DNA of 64,000 nucleotides, from NCBI GenBank assembly GCA_964036045.1, contig OZ038384.1, positions 22,559,000 to 22,622,999 of the forward strand, in the 5' to 3' direction. Position 1 is the stretch's first letter, and each line of letters begins with the position of its first letter. Source of the stretch: Eutreptiella sp. 'Long Island Sound 2002'. Lineage: Eukaryota > Euglenozoa > Euglenophyceae > Eutreptiales > Eutreptiaceae. The notes below the pieces were generated by a model, which saw only the letters and a program-made list of their open reading frames with translations, had not been told where the DNA came from and ran no database searches. The position numbers were made by a program, and so were the translations under genes. Below, in pieces: positions 1-11,620 of this stretch.

Positions 1-4
1 TCAA

Positions 5-1243
5 GTGTTGCCTTGCAACATTGAGTCGATGACTGGCAAGGCTGCCGCCAAATGGTGCGCGCAGACCTGGATGGGAGGCTGGGACGTCCCATCCGAGGTG
101 GTGACAGATTCAGGCAAAGAGTACACCTCCGAATGGTGGAGAGAATTATGTGCTCGCCTTGGAATCCACCACCTCCGATGTGAAATCCACTCGCATCGAG
201 CGCTGCCTGGTGAAAGAGCCGGCCGCTCAATTATAAATATGCTTCGTAAGGAGCTCGCGAGTGAAAAGGATTTCCATTGGATGGAAGTTCTCTTCGCATT
301 GCTTCGCCGTTACCACAACACGCCTTTGTATCATGGCCTTTCTCCAAACGAAATTGTCTTTGGACGAAAGAAGTGTTGGTGGAACATGCCGTTGAATAAT
401 CCTCGCCCCTGTAAGGATGCTTCGCTGTTTTTGGACGAAGTCCAACGAGCAGATGAAACGGTGTCGAAATTAATCGAGAAGCATCAAGTTGACTGGCTTT
501 GGGTTCAAAATCAAGGTCGAAAAAACCCCCACAATTTTGAAGTCGATGATCGAGTTTGGCTTCGAAAATCCGAAACCACCCTGGACGGAGATGACAAGCT
601 TCTTCCCTTGTGGGAGGGGCCATTCGCTGTTACAGCGCGTCTTGGTGAGAACAGGTGGAGGATTCTTGTGGATGTCAGCAGGGAAATTGACGTTTCGGGC
701 GATCGCCTCAAGAGAGAGATCCCCTCCCCCAAGGATCGAGTTAAACCCCTTTTTTGGACTGCGAAACATTTGTCTGATCGGGTCATCGAAGGGGGGAAGT
801 ACGAACTCAAGAGGATTGTTGAAGCAAGACGTGACGCCAAGGGCGAATGGGAATTTCTGTGTGAGTGGAGGGGCTTTGATTCCAGTCACAACAACTGGGA
901 ACCAGCCCAATCTTTTGTCCATGGATACACCAAGGGGTTCATCGACTTCCTGAAGAAGCACCCCGAAATTGGCGTACTCCTGACAGATTGTTTGTCGAAA
1001 CCAGACAGACAAGTGGAGAGCGACGGAAAACGACCTGTGGTGAATCGAGATCCAGCCTTTTACGGCCCTCAGCAGCCACATTCCAGGGCTGATCCGTCGA
1101 TCCCCCCTCCTGCGGTCAGGCCAGCCCAGGAGCCAAATGAGGACCAATCTTCAAGTTCGGCCGCTGATTTGCAGCGCCCAAGCCGTACGAGGGCCAGGCC
1201 AGACAGGTTGGTGGTCACATGTATTCGTGCTTGGCCGAATTGA
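5..1243 (+). CDS. Ty3/gypsy (chromoviral) integrase C-terminal part with chromodomain, 5'-truncated by window
   Basis: The frame is open to the window edge, so the protein starts outside. The first third is the second half of a retroviral-type integrase core: the second catalytic Asp lies in TDSGKEYTSEWW (around residue 36) and the catalytic Glu in PGERAGRS (around residue 70). The usual NG-R-E context of the neighbouring elements is altered to LPGERAG. A basic integrase C-terminal domain follows. A chromodomain is seen at about residues 270-320, with the core CEWRGFDSSHNNWEP keeping the aromatic pattern needed to bind methylated histone tails. The last about 80 residues are a low-complexity Pro/Ser tail. 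Chromodomains at integrase ends direct integration to heterochromatin in this family. The protein is clearly diverged from the integrases of the two LTR elements further right. No frameshift is visible in the part present. Confidence 0.85.
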   Translation: MLPCNIESMTGKAAAKWCAQTWMGGWDVPSEVVTDSGKEYTSEWWRELCARLGIHHLRCEIHSHRALPGERAGRSIINMLRKELASEKDFHWMEVLFALLRRYHNTPLYHGLSPNEIVFGRKKCWWNMPLNNPRPCKDASLFLDEVQRADETVSKLIEKHQVDWLWVQNQGRKNPHNFEVDDRVWLRKSETTLDGDDKLLPLWEGPFAVTARLGENRWRILVDVSREIDVSGDRLKREIPSPKDRVKPLFWTAKHLSDRVIEGGKYELKRIVEARRDAKGEWEFLCEWRGFDSSHNNWEPAQSFVHGYTKGFIDFLKKHPEIGVLLTDCLSKPDRQVESDGKRPVVNRDPAFYGPQQPHSRADPSIPPPAVRPAQEPNEDQSSSSAADLQRPSRTRARPDRLVVTCIRAWPN

Positions 1244-3209
1244 GGAAGCCATCCTACCACATTCTGCTCAATCCACTGTTCATTCTTTCTGTTTATGTCA
1301 TGATGTGGAGAACTGCGAATGTTTGATAATTTGACGTCAATCAACTTTTCTTTGGTCTCCGTTCGGCAGACAAGGCGTAGATACGCTGACGGAGTGTGCT
1401 GCCGTGTTCAGAAAAAACCAAACTCAGGCTTAATTCAGGCAGATTCGGGGTAATCTTGTCTCTGTTGGTCTCTGCATCTTTGGAATTTGGCTACTCGTGC
1501 AGATGGAAGCAAATGTACATAATCAAAACGCTGGCAAGCGACATTCACCCCTACAGGCAACCCCTGTAGTACTGGCTGCACCAGATGCGACGCCAGGAAC
1601 TCAGATCTTACCTTCATTTGCTGTGATGCTAGCGCCAAAGTCCAGATTCAGATCCAGGATCCTCAAATTTACCTTGAATTTCTCAGGTTTGTCCATCATT
1701 CTGCCACTGTTGTACGAAACCCAGACGTCAATTGTTCAGACAATCTTCATCTAGGAGCTCTAGGGACTTTTACAGCCATCTCTGAAGTCCGTAAGCTTCG
1801 TTGTATTTTTGGCACACGCCAATGTGAGCTCAATCCGACCTGAAAATGTCGAAATTGGTGAATCCAAGTGTCTTGTGGGACTCATTCGAAAGATTGGCCT
1901 TGTCCAAGTCGATTGACACCACCGCCACTGTAAATTCGGTGTCTCTCAGTTATATACTGTCAGTAAAGCGCCTTCAGCGAACTTTCGGCGCGTTACATGC
2001 CAAGGATCCAGGGCCAGCATGTCCCATCATGATGCATCATCACATGATCCACATTTTGATAGAATCTGTTAGATGCTCGCGAACCAACGTGCCGGAAAGC
2101 ACAATTGAGCTGAATAAACGACAATATATATTTACTTTAGTCTAAACGAAAGTGTTAGTAGTTGCAGTTGTAGACATTCCGCTTCATTTCACCTTCATCT
2201 CAGGGAATTTACTCATGTTAGGACAATTTAGATTGATTTCCTTGTCATCTCCCATCATTCCTCGAAGATCTGTTTAGATCTAAGTGAACAGAAGAACATC
2301 TCTACCTTCGGTGGTTCACTTAGGGTCTGTAGACTACATGTGTATTTGTTTAACCTCTCTGTGATTGCTTAATCCCCTCAATCTCTGCTCAAATTCATTC
2401 TCATTTTTGCTGAATCTTGTGATCATCCACCAGATGCGCCAAATCTGAGCCACATGCTGTACTTTTCAGAACGAGAAAAGCGGGATAACACGATGTAGAG
2501 TTCGGCGAGGACACCGTAGCGTGCCCGCGACAGCGAAACTGTGCCAGAGCGCTGAGATGTCACTCCAATTCTTGATCCCCCCACTCAATCCACCAATAAT
2601 CTACCTCATTCTCAACCAATGCATGGTTTGGTATCGATTCTCGATACGTTTACATGCTTTTTAGCCCTTGACCTAATGTTTTACTGCACGGAGGACTGTT
2701 CGTCACTTTTCATTCTGTCTCATTTCAGGTTCATCCAGCCTGATTCAGTGCCAATTCAGCCCAAATCAGGTCAGATCAAGCAGATTTCGCCCCATCGAGG
2801 CTACATTTCTATGTTTTTCTGGGACTTACCCGCACTACGTTCTTCGTTGACGTAGCGACACACCCCAGTGTGTTTTTGGAGGGAGAGTGTAAGTGCGGCT
2901 AGCCCCATCTGCTCAGATTTTCAGACATTCTGCCCAGATTGGCTACATTTTGGTCATTTTCTTTGCTTCGGCGGAATCGCCGCCTCGCAGCTCAGTCACA
3001 GGATATTTCCTATATATTTCTGATATGCCGGATTTGATTCCGCGGTCCCTTTCCCGTAAATCCGCCGCGTTCCGCTATTTTGGCTGGAATCGCCATTTGC
3101 CGCTGACGCGCGCTCGCGGGCCTGATCGGCCAAACCTTTTTACATAAATGGATTATTTAAATCTTTTCAGACAGTTTTGGACACTCAGATGTATTTAGAA
3201 TAATTCCCC
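1244..3209. other. AT-richer region without recognised gene
   Basis: This stretch follows the integrase/chromodomain gene and precedes LINE 1. Open frames here are short and have no recognisable domain. Its position downstream of a plus-strand integrase means it could hold the 3' untranslated region and 3' LTR of that element. A purine run followed by TG near 2879-2890 would fit a polypurine tract, but no second LTR copy is in the window, so no boundary can be drawn. Confidence 0.4.
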
Positions 3210-6200
3210 TCAATTTTCTTCATAGACTGGGATTTTCTGCCGGATAACAATCAGCATGGACCTTGCTTCTGTTGTCGCTGCTCTCGCCTCTGTTGGTGTC
3301 CGAGTATCCGGTTCTACCCCCAATAACAACACCCAGGGAGACTCCTCGCGTGCCTGCCCCACTGGTCTTGCCGGCCCCAAGCCTTCCGGCACCCACAACG
3401 ACCCAGGGCAGCACTTTCAACAGGACCGTACTTTGTGGACCCAGAAGGCCTGCCGGACCGGACACCGACGGCTGTGCACCGCGGCTATGGCACCTTGGCA
3501 GTCCAGACTGATACGCTGACCATCGGGAGAGAGGGATGAGCCTAGGAGGGCACCAACTAACTCGGCCTTGTAGGAGTTTGGCACTTCTGGGACGCGACAG
3601 ACGGCGACAGTGCCGCCGGGGAGCACAGCAGAGGCGCCTGACGATGGGGGGTCGCCGAGTTTGCTACCGTCCGTGTAAGTGGCGTCGGGGGATGAGTGAT
3701 GTGGGAGGAGATACACAGTCAACCCTGATATGGATAGAATAGAAATGGCATCACGCAGGGTGGACTGCGCCCGCCACAACACGGGCGGGGGGGGGGGTGG
3801 GGGCGTCTCGGGGGAACCCCAGTTGGCTGACGGCCGACAGAAATAGGGCGTATGGTGAGAGGGGGAAGCTCGGGGGGGACGTGGAAAATTCAGGGAGCCC
3901 GGTATTCCGATTGAGGGCGTCCAAGACACGTGTGGGGTGGAGGACGGGGAAATAAGAGAGGCCGAGGCCGTGGCGGCTGTGTGTTTAGAGGGTTTTTTTG
4001 GTGACGAGGGGGGGCAGGATAGTGACACCTAGGACGAACCTCTCAACAACGGAGGAAAGGTCGATCAACTGCGCAGGGGAGAGGGGCAGACATTCGGTAC
4101 GGTATAGGAGCCTAGGGAGGATCATTGTATCGACTAAAAGAACCCGGTCCAGTACTTGAATGGGCTGCGCATGGAACTCTGCAATCTGTGCGCTGAGCTC
4201 GGCGCGGACGAGGTCAAAAGCCGACCTCAAGTCGAAGCAGGCAGGAACGGGGTGACCCAAGTGCATCAGGTGTGGGACTACCTTAAACGGGTGTACTGTG
4301 CTCAGGGCCCACGCCGGTGGTTCCGCTGCACGCACACTGGACCAAGGCGAAGAACCACACACCTGAACGGGAGCAGTGGGGTGTGGGTACTTGGGGAGGG
4401 AGGGTACAGTAGGGGGTGGGGAAACGAGGGGAAGGCATTCGCTCTTCAGTACGTTGCACTGGCAGGCTATGAGTGAGAGGGCCTCTTGAACAGTGGTGGC
4501 GATCACCTGGCTGTTCCCTTGGGGGACTGGGGCGCTGATGTCGTCCACGTACGCACAGAAAACTATGCCGCGACGCGCAAGGTAGCGTAGGGGGATCTCG
4601 AAGACCAGGACGAAAAGGAAACAGGAGAAGGGACACCCTTGCTTGACTCCATGGGTGGTGGTAAATACCTAATCCGGGGCGCCCCTGATAAAGGTGGCTC
4701 CGTGCTCGAGTGCCAGGGAAATTATGCGCAGCAACTTGAGCGGAGTACCAAGTCTATGTAGAACTGTGCGGATGAGGTGTTTTGGGGGGGCTGTCGAATG
4801 CATGATAGACGTCGAAAGCTAAGATGGCTTCGAGTCCGTCATACTGTTCGATGTCATGCATAAAGGCTTGGGTGGCCTGTGCTGGGGAGTGTCCCTGTTT
4901 ACCGCCGAATTGGTGTGGGTGTAGGTGGGGGGAGATGAGGGGGTATAGGGTGGCGTGGACCCATCGCATGAGGAGTCGGTAAATCGAATTACTCATCGCG
5001 ATGGGGCGCCAGCGGTCAGGATCCTGCCATTTCCCCTTTCCTTTAAAAAGGCAAAAGGTCTCTGAGACCAACCACTCACGGGGCAGGGTTCCGGACTCAT
5101 AACACGTTACGAGGCATGAGTGGACCACAGAGAAGGCAGAGTCGGGCAAAATGTAAAGTAGGTAGGCGGGGACTCCGTCGGGTCCGGGGGATTTTTTCCG
5201 GGCGGCTTTGGCCAGGGAGCGGAGCTCGGGTAGTGTGGGTGGGGGGGGGTCGTGGAGACGCTCAACACGACGAATGAGGGACGCCGCATCCTCTGACCAC
5301 GGGGTATTGCGCTGCAGTATGCGCTGGATTTTGCGGGTGGCGACAGGGAGGGTAGACTGGGCGGGGGGGGACAGGAGGGAATGTTTGACACGGCGGTAAA
5401 ACAGCTTGGAGCGGCGCTTGGCCTGCTTGGCCAGCTGTTTCACCACAGACGCCCAATCGGTGTTACAGGGGTCGGGTTCACGGGTAGGGGCACGGGAGTC
5501 ATTTACGACCCTCATGGCCTCGAGCATCCGTCGCGTCAGCAATTCATAAACCGTGTGAACAGATTCGAGGGTAACGGGGGTATCGGCATGCGGCGACGGG
5601 GTGTCCATCTCACGCTGGAAGCGCTTGACGTCCCTGCAGTTCCATAGTGCACACGTGGGGGGGGGTGTGTGGCACTGTCCAGGGGACTGTACTCACCACT
5701 ACGGGGTCGTGGTCCTGTGCACCAGGCACTCTGGAGAAGTCTAGGACGGAAGCGGCCGATGGCTGAAAAAGGGCACGAAGTTGTGGCGAGCCGTAAACCC
5801 GGTCAATATAGCTCTTGGAGCCTCCGTATCGGCGCACGCGTGTGTAAGGGGTGTGCGGGGAATGCGGGAGCAAGAGGTCACTCAGGGCAGAGGACCTTTC
5901 TTTGGCAACAAGCCAGGGCCAAATATTTGGCTTAAGTGCCGTTGTGTGGGATGCCTCAGTGACTGCATTGAGATCCCCAAGCAGTATGAAGATGCGGGAT
6001 AATAGGGGGTCCAGGACAGGCTCGCAAGTGTGTTTATCCTTAATCCGGTGCGGGCCGTAAAAGGATGCCACACGTACTGCAGGCACACTGTGGTCAGTGT
6101 GCAGGGACAGCTCAACAGAGATGAGAATTCCTGGTATGTGCACAGTGGGCAGGGGTTTCTGGGGGGATTTGGAGGTGTGGACGAGTAGGGCTACACCGTC

Positions 6201-6420
6201 CCTGGAGGTTGGGGCAGAGATAACCATGTGGTAACCCCAGAAACGGGCAACTCGCTCGTGGTCAGTGGGGTGGGAGGTGGAACAGGGGCGGTACTCCTGC
6301 AGCGCAAGGGACTGGGGGAGGGGCAGAATCCGCTGAGGAGGTGGCATAGTCTGTTGGGGGTTATTTCAGTACCCCCTACATTCAGCGTGCCAAACGGGAG
6401 CGAGTCGTACGTGAGGCGTG
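3210..6420 (-). pseudogene. LINE 1 ORF2: endonuclease, reverse transcriptase, RNase H (frameshifted)
   Basis: Endonuclease starts near 6410 (FGTLNVGG). It continues in another frame from about 6347, with GDLNAV near 5900 and the terminal DHDPVVV near 5680, matching the GDFN and SDH boxes of EEP nucleases. A nine-G run at 5657-5665 changes frame into the reverse transcriptase. That part shows SPGPDGVPAYLL, RWRPIAMSN and motif A LAFDVYHAFDS (near 4810), then a frame change at the G run 4784-4790. Motif B (VKQGCPFSCFLF, near 4630) and motif C (AYVDD, near 4545) follow; a TAG lies at about 4667-4669. RNase H is seen near 3690-3430 (TYTDGS, KAELVGALLG, LDCQGA). Its C-terminal end is uncertain but may run to the stop at 3210. 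Catalytic residues are mostly present, but no intact frame exists. Confidence 0.8.
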
Positions 6421-6941
6421 AGGCGACGGGTGGGGACTGACTGTGGGATGGGTCGGTGGGCGGGGGCACACCTGGTGCGGCGGCATTGTCAGGGGCATCA
6501 CTGAGCGAGACGAGATCAACAGAGTCGATTCGCTGCAACGGATTCCCTTGGTGCACTGAGGAGGGGTGGGGGTCAGTTGAAGCGGGGAGGGAAGGCAGGG
6601 GTGGGGGGGTGTCGAGTTCGAGAGGGGTCCAGGACGTTGGGCTAAAATTCGTGAGTGCGAAGGCTGCAGCGCAAAAAGACGCAAACAGGCGCATGACACA
6701 AACGACGACGGCGTGGCTAAAGCATCGGTTACAGAAAACAGAAATGGCTACCGCCACTGCGAGACCCCAGGACACGCGGGCATGCGGAGGGGTGGGCGAA
6801 CATAAATCGAGTACAGTTAACCTCAGGTCCTCGTAGGTGTGCACTACCCGGCGCGGGTGGCGGACGAGTGTCTCCAGCGGGACGGGACATTGGTGTAATG
6901 CTGCAAGAGACGGAAGTAGCAGGGTGGTAGAGGGTGGATAA

Positions 6942-9754
6942 CTAGGGGTGGGAGGAGAGAAACGAATCGTCGACTGGCGGAGATCCGGCTTCGTCCCGAG
7001 CACGCTTGACTTGTGAGGTCATGCGCTCATCATCCTGGTCGGCCCCAGACATCGATGGGACTGGGGACTTCGGTGCATCATCAGTGCGCGAGGGTCCTAC
7101 AAATTCTGGCAGGTTGAGTGGGGCCATTGGGGCGAGCGCTGCCAGGTTGGACTCCTTCAGCGCCGGCGGAGGAAGGGACGAGAGACTTAACTTTTCAAGA
7201 CGCTGTGAAATGCTATCAGTCAAGTCAAGGCCAAAAGTCCCGGATGTCACGAAGATGGGTCTGGGCAAAGTGGCCCCGTAAGCCAAGTATGCTGACTCGT
7301 TTGATTGATATCTAACGAGTAAGAGGCCGGTTTGTTGGAAGAGATGATGTGAGTGCACTGGGCCGAAGGTCGAGACTGACTTCAGGACATCTGCCAGGGA
7401 AAAGGATGGGGAGGGTCGCACAAGAGCGTGTGGCGGTTCAACGGAGCGCACAACGTCTCTCGCGTGAATCCGCTGCTGGGTGACCGCGGATATGACCAGC
7501 ATATCTCCCAGTTCCTCAATTTCCTGTATGGTGGGATGCAGAAAGATTTCTTCCTTCACCATGACCAGCAGGTCATATTTATTGAGGAAGACGGCGAATT
7601 CCAGTTTTTTGGAGATATGAGGGTTCATTTCTATCGCAGTGCGGATTACGTTTGCAGGCATCTTGCTGCGCCGCGGCGCACCCTTTTTGAAGGGGGGCTG
7701 GTGAGTGACGATAACCAAAGCCTTTTTGATGGACGAGTGTAAGAGACCAAACCGGATGTCCATGTCGGCGAGTGCCAACTGTTCTTCATAAAATTGGGCA
7801 AGGACATCCATCGGCACGTGAAAATCATACACTTTAAAGCCCTCGGGGGGGGATGAAACCGCGACAGGCCAGTGGGCTTTGGTGATGCGGGGGGCGGAGA
7901 GGTTGTGGAGGATGGTGGACGAGTCATCTGGGGACAGCCCGTTAATGAGCAACATTAGCGTTAGGGACCCAACAATGTTCCACTTGGTTTCTTGCCCATC
8001 TATGGTGCGGATGATTTCGGTTGGGACATTGAGGCGTATTTGGAGAAGGGACTGTGTGGGTGTGAAGAGTGGTGTTTCGGGGCGGGTGTCGTCACTATGT
8101 GTGCGTTGGTAAAATTCCACGACGTTTGGTACGTGACCCTTGGGGATTTGGGATGAGGTGAGCTGGAAAATGATGAGGGGCATATCATGCGGCGATGGGG
8201 AGTCCATGATGCCTCGGGATTCGGTGTGGCGGTAAGCCAGATGTATCACTGGGCACACTATTGACAAAAAAAAAAGGGAGTGATGGAATGAGGTCGATGC
8301 GCCTGTCGAGGAGAGTGGCGAGTTCAGCATCGGCCACATTTGATCGTGACGTGTAGGCCAACCAAACCGTGGTGGCCTTGTTCTGCTTCTTTGCGTCGCG
8401 AAGCATGTTGACGACATTTTTGACATATGTTTTGTGGGCCAAAAAAGGCCCTTCATCTTGAAACGGGGAAAAGACTGGGAGCAGTAAAAAGGATACTAAC
8501 CCGATTAGTTTCGACCAATCAAGGCCGTGGATGTCGGCAATCGATAGAGTGCGCAGAAAACCCCGGTAGGGCAGTCCGTCACCACTTAGTAATATTTGGG
8601 GTGGGGGTGTCAAGGACCTCAACAAATCGGCGGGTGGTAGCGGTGTGCTATCTAGGTATAACGGGGGGTCACTTGACACTAGGTCAATTCTTGAGAACCT
8701 AGATTGTCCACGTACGGCCAATTTGTTGGCGTTAACGTCCGCCGTAAGGTCTCCTGCTTCCGGAAACCCATTGGGGAGCGCCCCGTGCAGCAAGAACAAC
8801 TTGGCCCTTTTTATAGGGTTGGAAGGTAATGGGGTAAAGCTCATGCTTGCAACCGGAGATATTCTGCCGTCGCCACATTGAGAAGACGCGGTAGGGGCAA
8901 CGCTCAAAGGGGCAGGCGCGGCAAAGGCACTTCGCAAGACCTTATGTGGTGTCATATCATCGGTTTTTGCCTTGCTTGCCGTGGAGCTTTTGGACTCAAC
9001 CGAGGCGGCATCATGGCGATCTAAGGAAGCGAGATGGCCGTCAAGCGAACGTGGGGCGCTTGGCGGCAGCATAGGTTTAAAAGCTCTATGCATTGCAAGG
9101 GACGACCCTAGGCGATCAACGCGGTGGGATGGGTTTTTTGATGAGGTACCTTGTACCGGGTTAGTCGTGCATGGTGTAGTGGGAGAGTCTTTTTTTTCGC
9201 TATCAACATCAATGGCATCTTCGCCGAAAGCAAAATGTGGGGCCGTATCCATAGGAGCACGGCTTTGCCCATGTGCATTGAAGGGGTCTCGCTCCACAAT
9301 AGTCGGTGTGTTGCACGGAGGCTCCAAGGATTCACTGCCTTTTTTTTTCCTCGGCGCAATGTCATCCGGTGGACCATCGTGACGAGGGCTTAGAGAGGTA
9401 TTTCTTTCATCAACCTTTTTTTTTTGGTGCACAAGAAGCGCCTTGCGCAACGGACGGAGACGCCGTGTTCTCCTCGTCCGGTTGCACCGTAGGCATGGTA
9501 GTCTTTGGGAGAGGTGAGTGCAAGGATGGAGGCAGGGCAGGGTCACCTTGAAGGCGTGCAATGATGAAAGACTTGTTGGAGACTATAGGAGCGGCTTGAG
9601 ACTTTTTCAACGGCCGTGCTCCGCTGGAGAGAGCTTTGGGCGAGATGGAGCGGGTGCTTGTTTTTTTAGCGACCACGAAGTGCGCTCTAGCCACCGGAGC
9701 CGGAGGCGGTAACATGGCTGAGGAGGACGACGCATTTTTTTTATCATTCACCAT
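6942..9754 (-). pseudogene. LINE 1 ORF1-like protein, two homopolymer frameshifts
   Basis: The likely start is the ATG at 9754. Three consecutive open segments read as one protein if the frame is changed at the ten-base A run on the minus strand (9416-9425) and at the ten-base T run (8266-8275); peptide character matches on both sides of each run. The N-terminal half is basic and Ser/Pro/Lys rich. The C-terminal segment (about 8250-6942) is more globular. A stretch near 7430-7260 resembles an RRM-type fold by pattern (hydrophobic alternation, then LLLVRYQSNESAYLAYG), which would fit a nucleic-acid-binding ORF1 protein; this is inference. No zinc knuckle was seen. A host gene is the alternative, but position and shared frame decay argue for LINE ORF1. 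Confidence 0.55.
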
Positions 9755-9859
9755 ATTATACGGCAAAATACACAGAATTCTTGGAAAAAGGCAAAAATGT
9801 GCGAAAGTAGCAGTCAACAGGCGTTTTTGAAACGAAATCGATCTGCGCTGAAGCCTCAG

Positions 9860-10215
9860 GCTAAGAAGCGCCAGTCACAGACACACACGCGCACGACAGA
9901 TGTGTATGCTTGCCCTTCTTATCCTTCTTCTTGGACTTCTTGGAACCGCCAGAATATACCCGCTATTTCGGTCCACAGCGGAAATAATACAATCATATTT
10001 TCCCCCGTCAACCCAGACCTTTGCCATGGCAAACATGTCAATGGCAATGGAGCGCATCAGTGCCTCGGGGATTGCTGTATAAACCGGGTTCCCCGCTGTG
10101 GAGTGGTGCGAGCTTTTGGTGGCCCTACACACAGTACAATCGTTGCAATACAAATTCAAGATTGCGTAGTCTCCCGGAAGGAATTCAAACCTCCACTCGA
10201 GATTTCATTGCATTT
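9860..10215 (-). pseudogene. Ty3/gypsy integrase N-terminal fragment
   Basis: A minus-strand frame encodes the second half of the integrase HHCC zinc finger (CNDCTVCRATKS near 10150) and the first catalytic Asp in AIDMFAMAKV (near 10040), ending after SGYILAVP. It is closely similar over its whole length to the corresponding part of element 2 (near 56490-56250), so it derives from the same element group. Everything upstream (RT, RNase H) and downstream (rest of the core, chromodomain) is missing. It lies in opposite orientation to the integrase fragment at 5-1243 and ends next to the LINE 1 5' side. Confidence 0.75.
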
Positions 10216-10444
10216 TGCTTAGATGTGCCTTGGTGTCGTGCATTCAACCAAACTACGTGTATTTTGCGCAAACATCACTTGTGTTTGGTTTTTCTACTTG
10301 AAATCAGCTTCTGTCTAGAGGTTTGGGTACTAGGGTGCTCCTTGAAAGGTCAAAAACGCATTGAGAATGGTATGGGTAAATAATGATTGCAATTGAACTT
10401 CGTTTCCTTGCTTACATGTGGCTTGGTGTCGTGCATTCAACCAA
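10215..10444. repeat. Direct repeat of about 37 bp flanking a 156-bp segment
   Basis: A near-identical 37-bp sequence occurs at 10215-10251 and 10408-10444, containing CTTGGTGTCGTGCATTCAAC in both copies, with two mismatches by eye. The intervening 156 bp has no coding signal. It could be a local duplication or the footprint of an insertion and excision. It lies at the point where balanced sequence changes to the G/T-rich block. Confidence 0.6.
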
Positions 10445-10929
10445 GGTAGGTAGGTAGCTGCACTCGGTCGTGGAGAGGCGCCCCATGGTTCCCACTGGCG
10501 TTGCTGCTGTGACGGACAGGGGGAGGCTCCGCGCTTGCAGATGGGAGGCGACTTACATCCCGCTATACCTGACTGGTGGCCCCTAACAGAGCGGCCCCGG
10601 GCAACACCGGGAGGGCTCTTCGCCACCAGCTTGACTGCTTGTCATGCCGGGAGGGTGGGCCCCTGTGCTTGCGCACGTCCCCTCCTTTGGGCGGAACCCT
10701 GGGGGTTCAGCGGACCTCCTGGCGTATCCCGATCCCAAGGCATGCATGCATGTTCTTGGTACTGGGGTTCCGAGGCGCTTGGGTGTCGCAAGCTCCGCCT
10801 CCAGTCCCAAAGCATCGCAGGCTTTAGGATGCACCCTTACCGCCGGGCTCCGGATCTCCTCTGGCCGGGTCACCTGCATGGCAGGGGCTGCTTCATTGTC
10901 CGGGCTATGGACACTGAGTTTCCTACTGT

Positions 10930-11620
10930 TGCGTGGCGCTTGTGTTTGGGTCTGGGTTGTGCTTGAACTTGGGTGTCGGCTGCGCCCTGCCACTCCTGGC
11001 CAGGGTCTTGTGTGGGTGTGTTTGGGTACAGGTTGTGGTTTCGGCCTTCGTTACCCAGCTCGGGTTTGCGGTCTTCGCGGTTGGACTTTGGTTTCGGCCC
11101 TTTTCCCACCCTTCTTGGTTGGGGTTTCGGGGCGTGCGTGGTTGTGTGCGCGCTCTGCCTGTACCTCGCCGTTCCCGACTCAGGTGTTCGGTGTGGGTGT
11201 GTGTGCTTGGGCTCGGGTTTCGGCTGCGCCCCGCCACTCCTGGGCGAGGTGTTTGGGTGTGTGCGTGTTCGTGTGCGCGCCCCGCCGGGTCCCCTGGACC
11301 TCCTGGCCGGGGGTGCGGTGCGGGGGTGTGTGCTGGGGCCTGGCTTGCAGCCGCGCCCCGCCACTCCTGGCTGGGGTGTTGGGGCGTGTGTGTGTTTGTG
11401 TGCGCGCCCCGCTTGTACCCCGGCCTTTCTGGCTGGGGTGTGCCCTTTGGGCGTGTGTGTTGGGCTCGGGTTTCGGCTGTGCCCCGCAACTCTGGATTGG
11501 GGCGTTCGGGTGTGTGTGCGTTCGTGCGTGTGCCCGGTTTGCACCCCGTCATTCCTGGCGGGGTAGTGTGTGTGTGTGTGCGTTTCAGGTTTCGTCTGCT
11601 CTCCGGTTTCTTCCTGGCTT
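10930..11620. repeat. Imperfect tandem repeat, about 125-bp period with two half-units
   Basis: The segment CCCCGCCACTCCTGG recurs with variation at about 10985, 11228, 11352 and 11478, spaced about 125 bp or a double period. Alternate half-units carry a CTTTCTGG or CCTCCTGG variant followed by GGGTGTGTGTG runs. The units drift in sequence and length. It has no recognised function. Confidence 0.6.

Larger units (their letters stand above)
3210..9754 (-). mobile_element. LINE 1: degraded non-LTR retrotransposon (ORF1 + endonuclease-RT-RNase H)
   Basis: On the minus strand the order is an ORF1-type protein (9754 to 6942), then an apurinic-type endonuclease, a reverse transcriptase with AYVDD box, and RNase H (about 6420 to 3210). 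This is the domain order of endonuclease-type LINEs that also carry RNase H (I/Tad/R1-like breadth; no clade assigned). Coding is interrupted by frame changes, most of them at mononucleotide runs, and by at least one TAG. No clear poly(A) tail or target-site duplication was found, so the outer limits are those of the recognisable coding sequence. Confidence 0.8.

Noticed and set aside
2879-2890. Purine run plus TG as polypurine tract and LTR start for the first integrase element
   Set aside because: There is no second LTR copy in the window to confirm a boundary.
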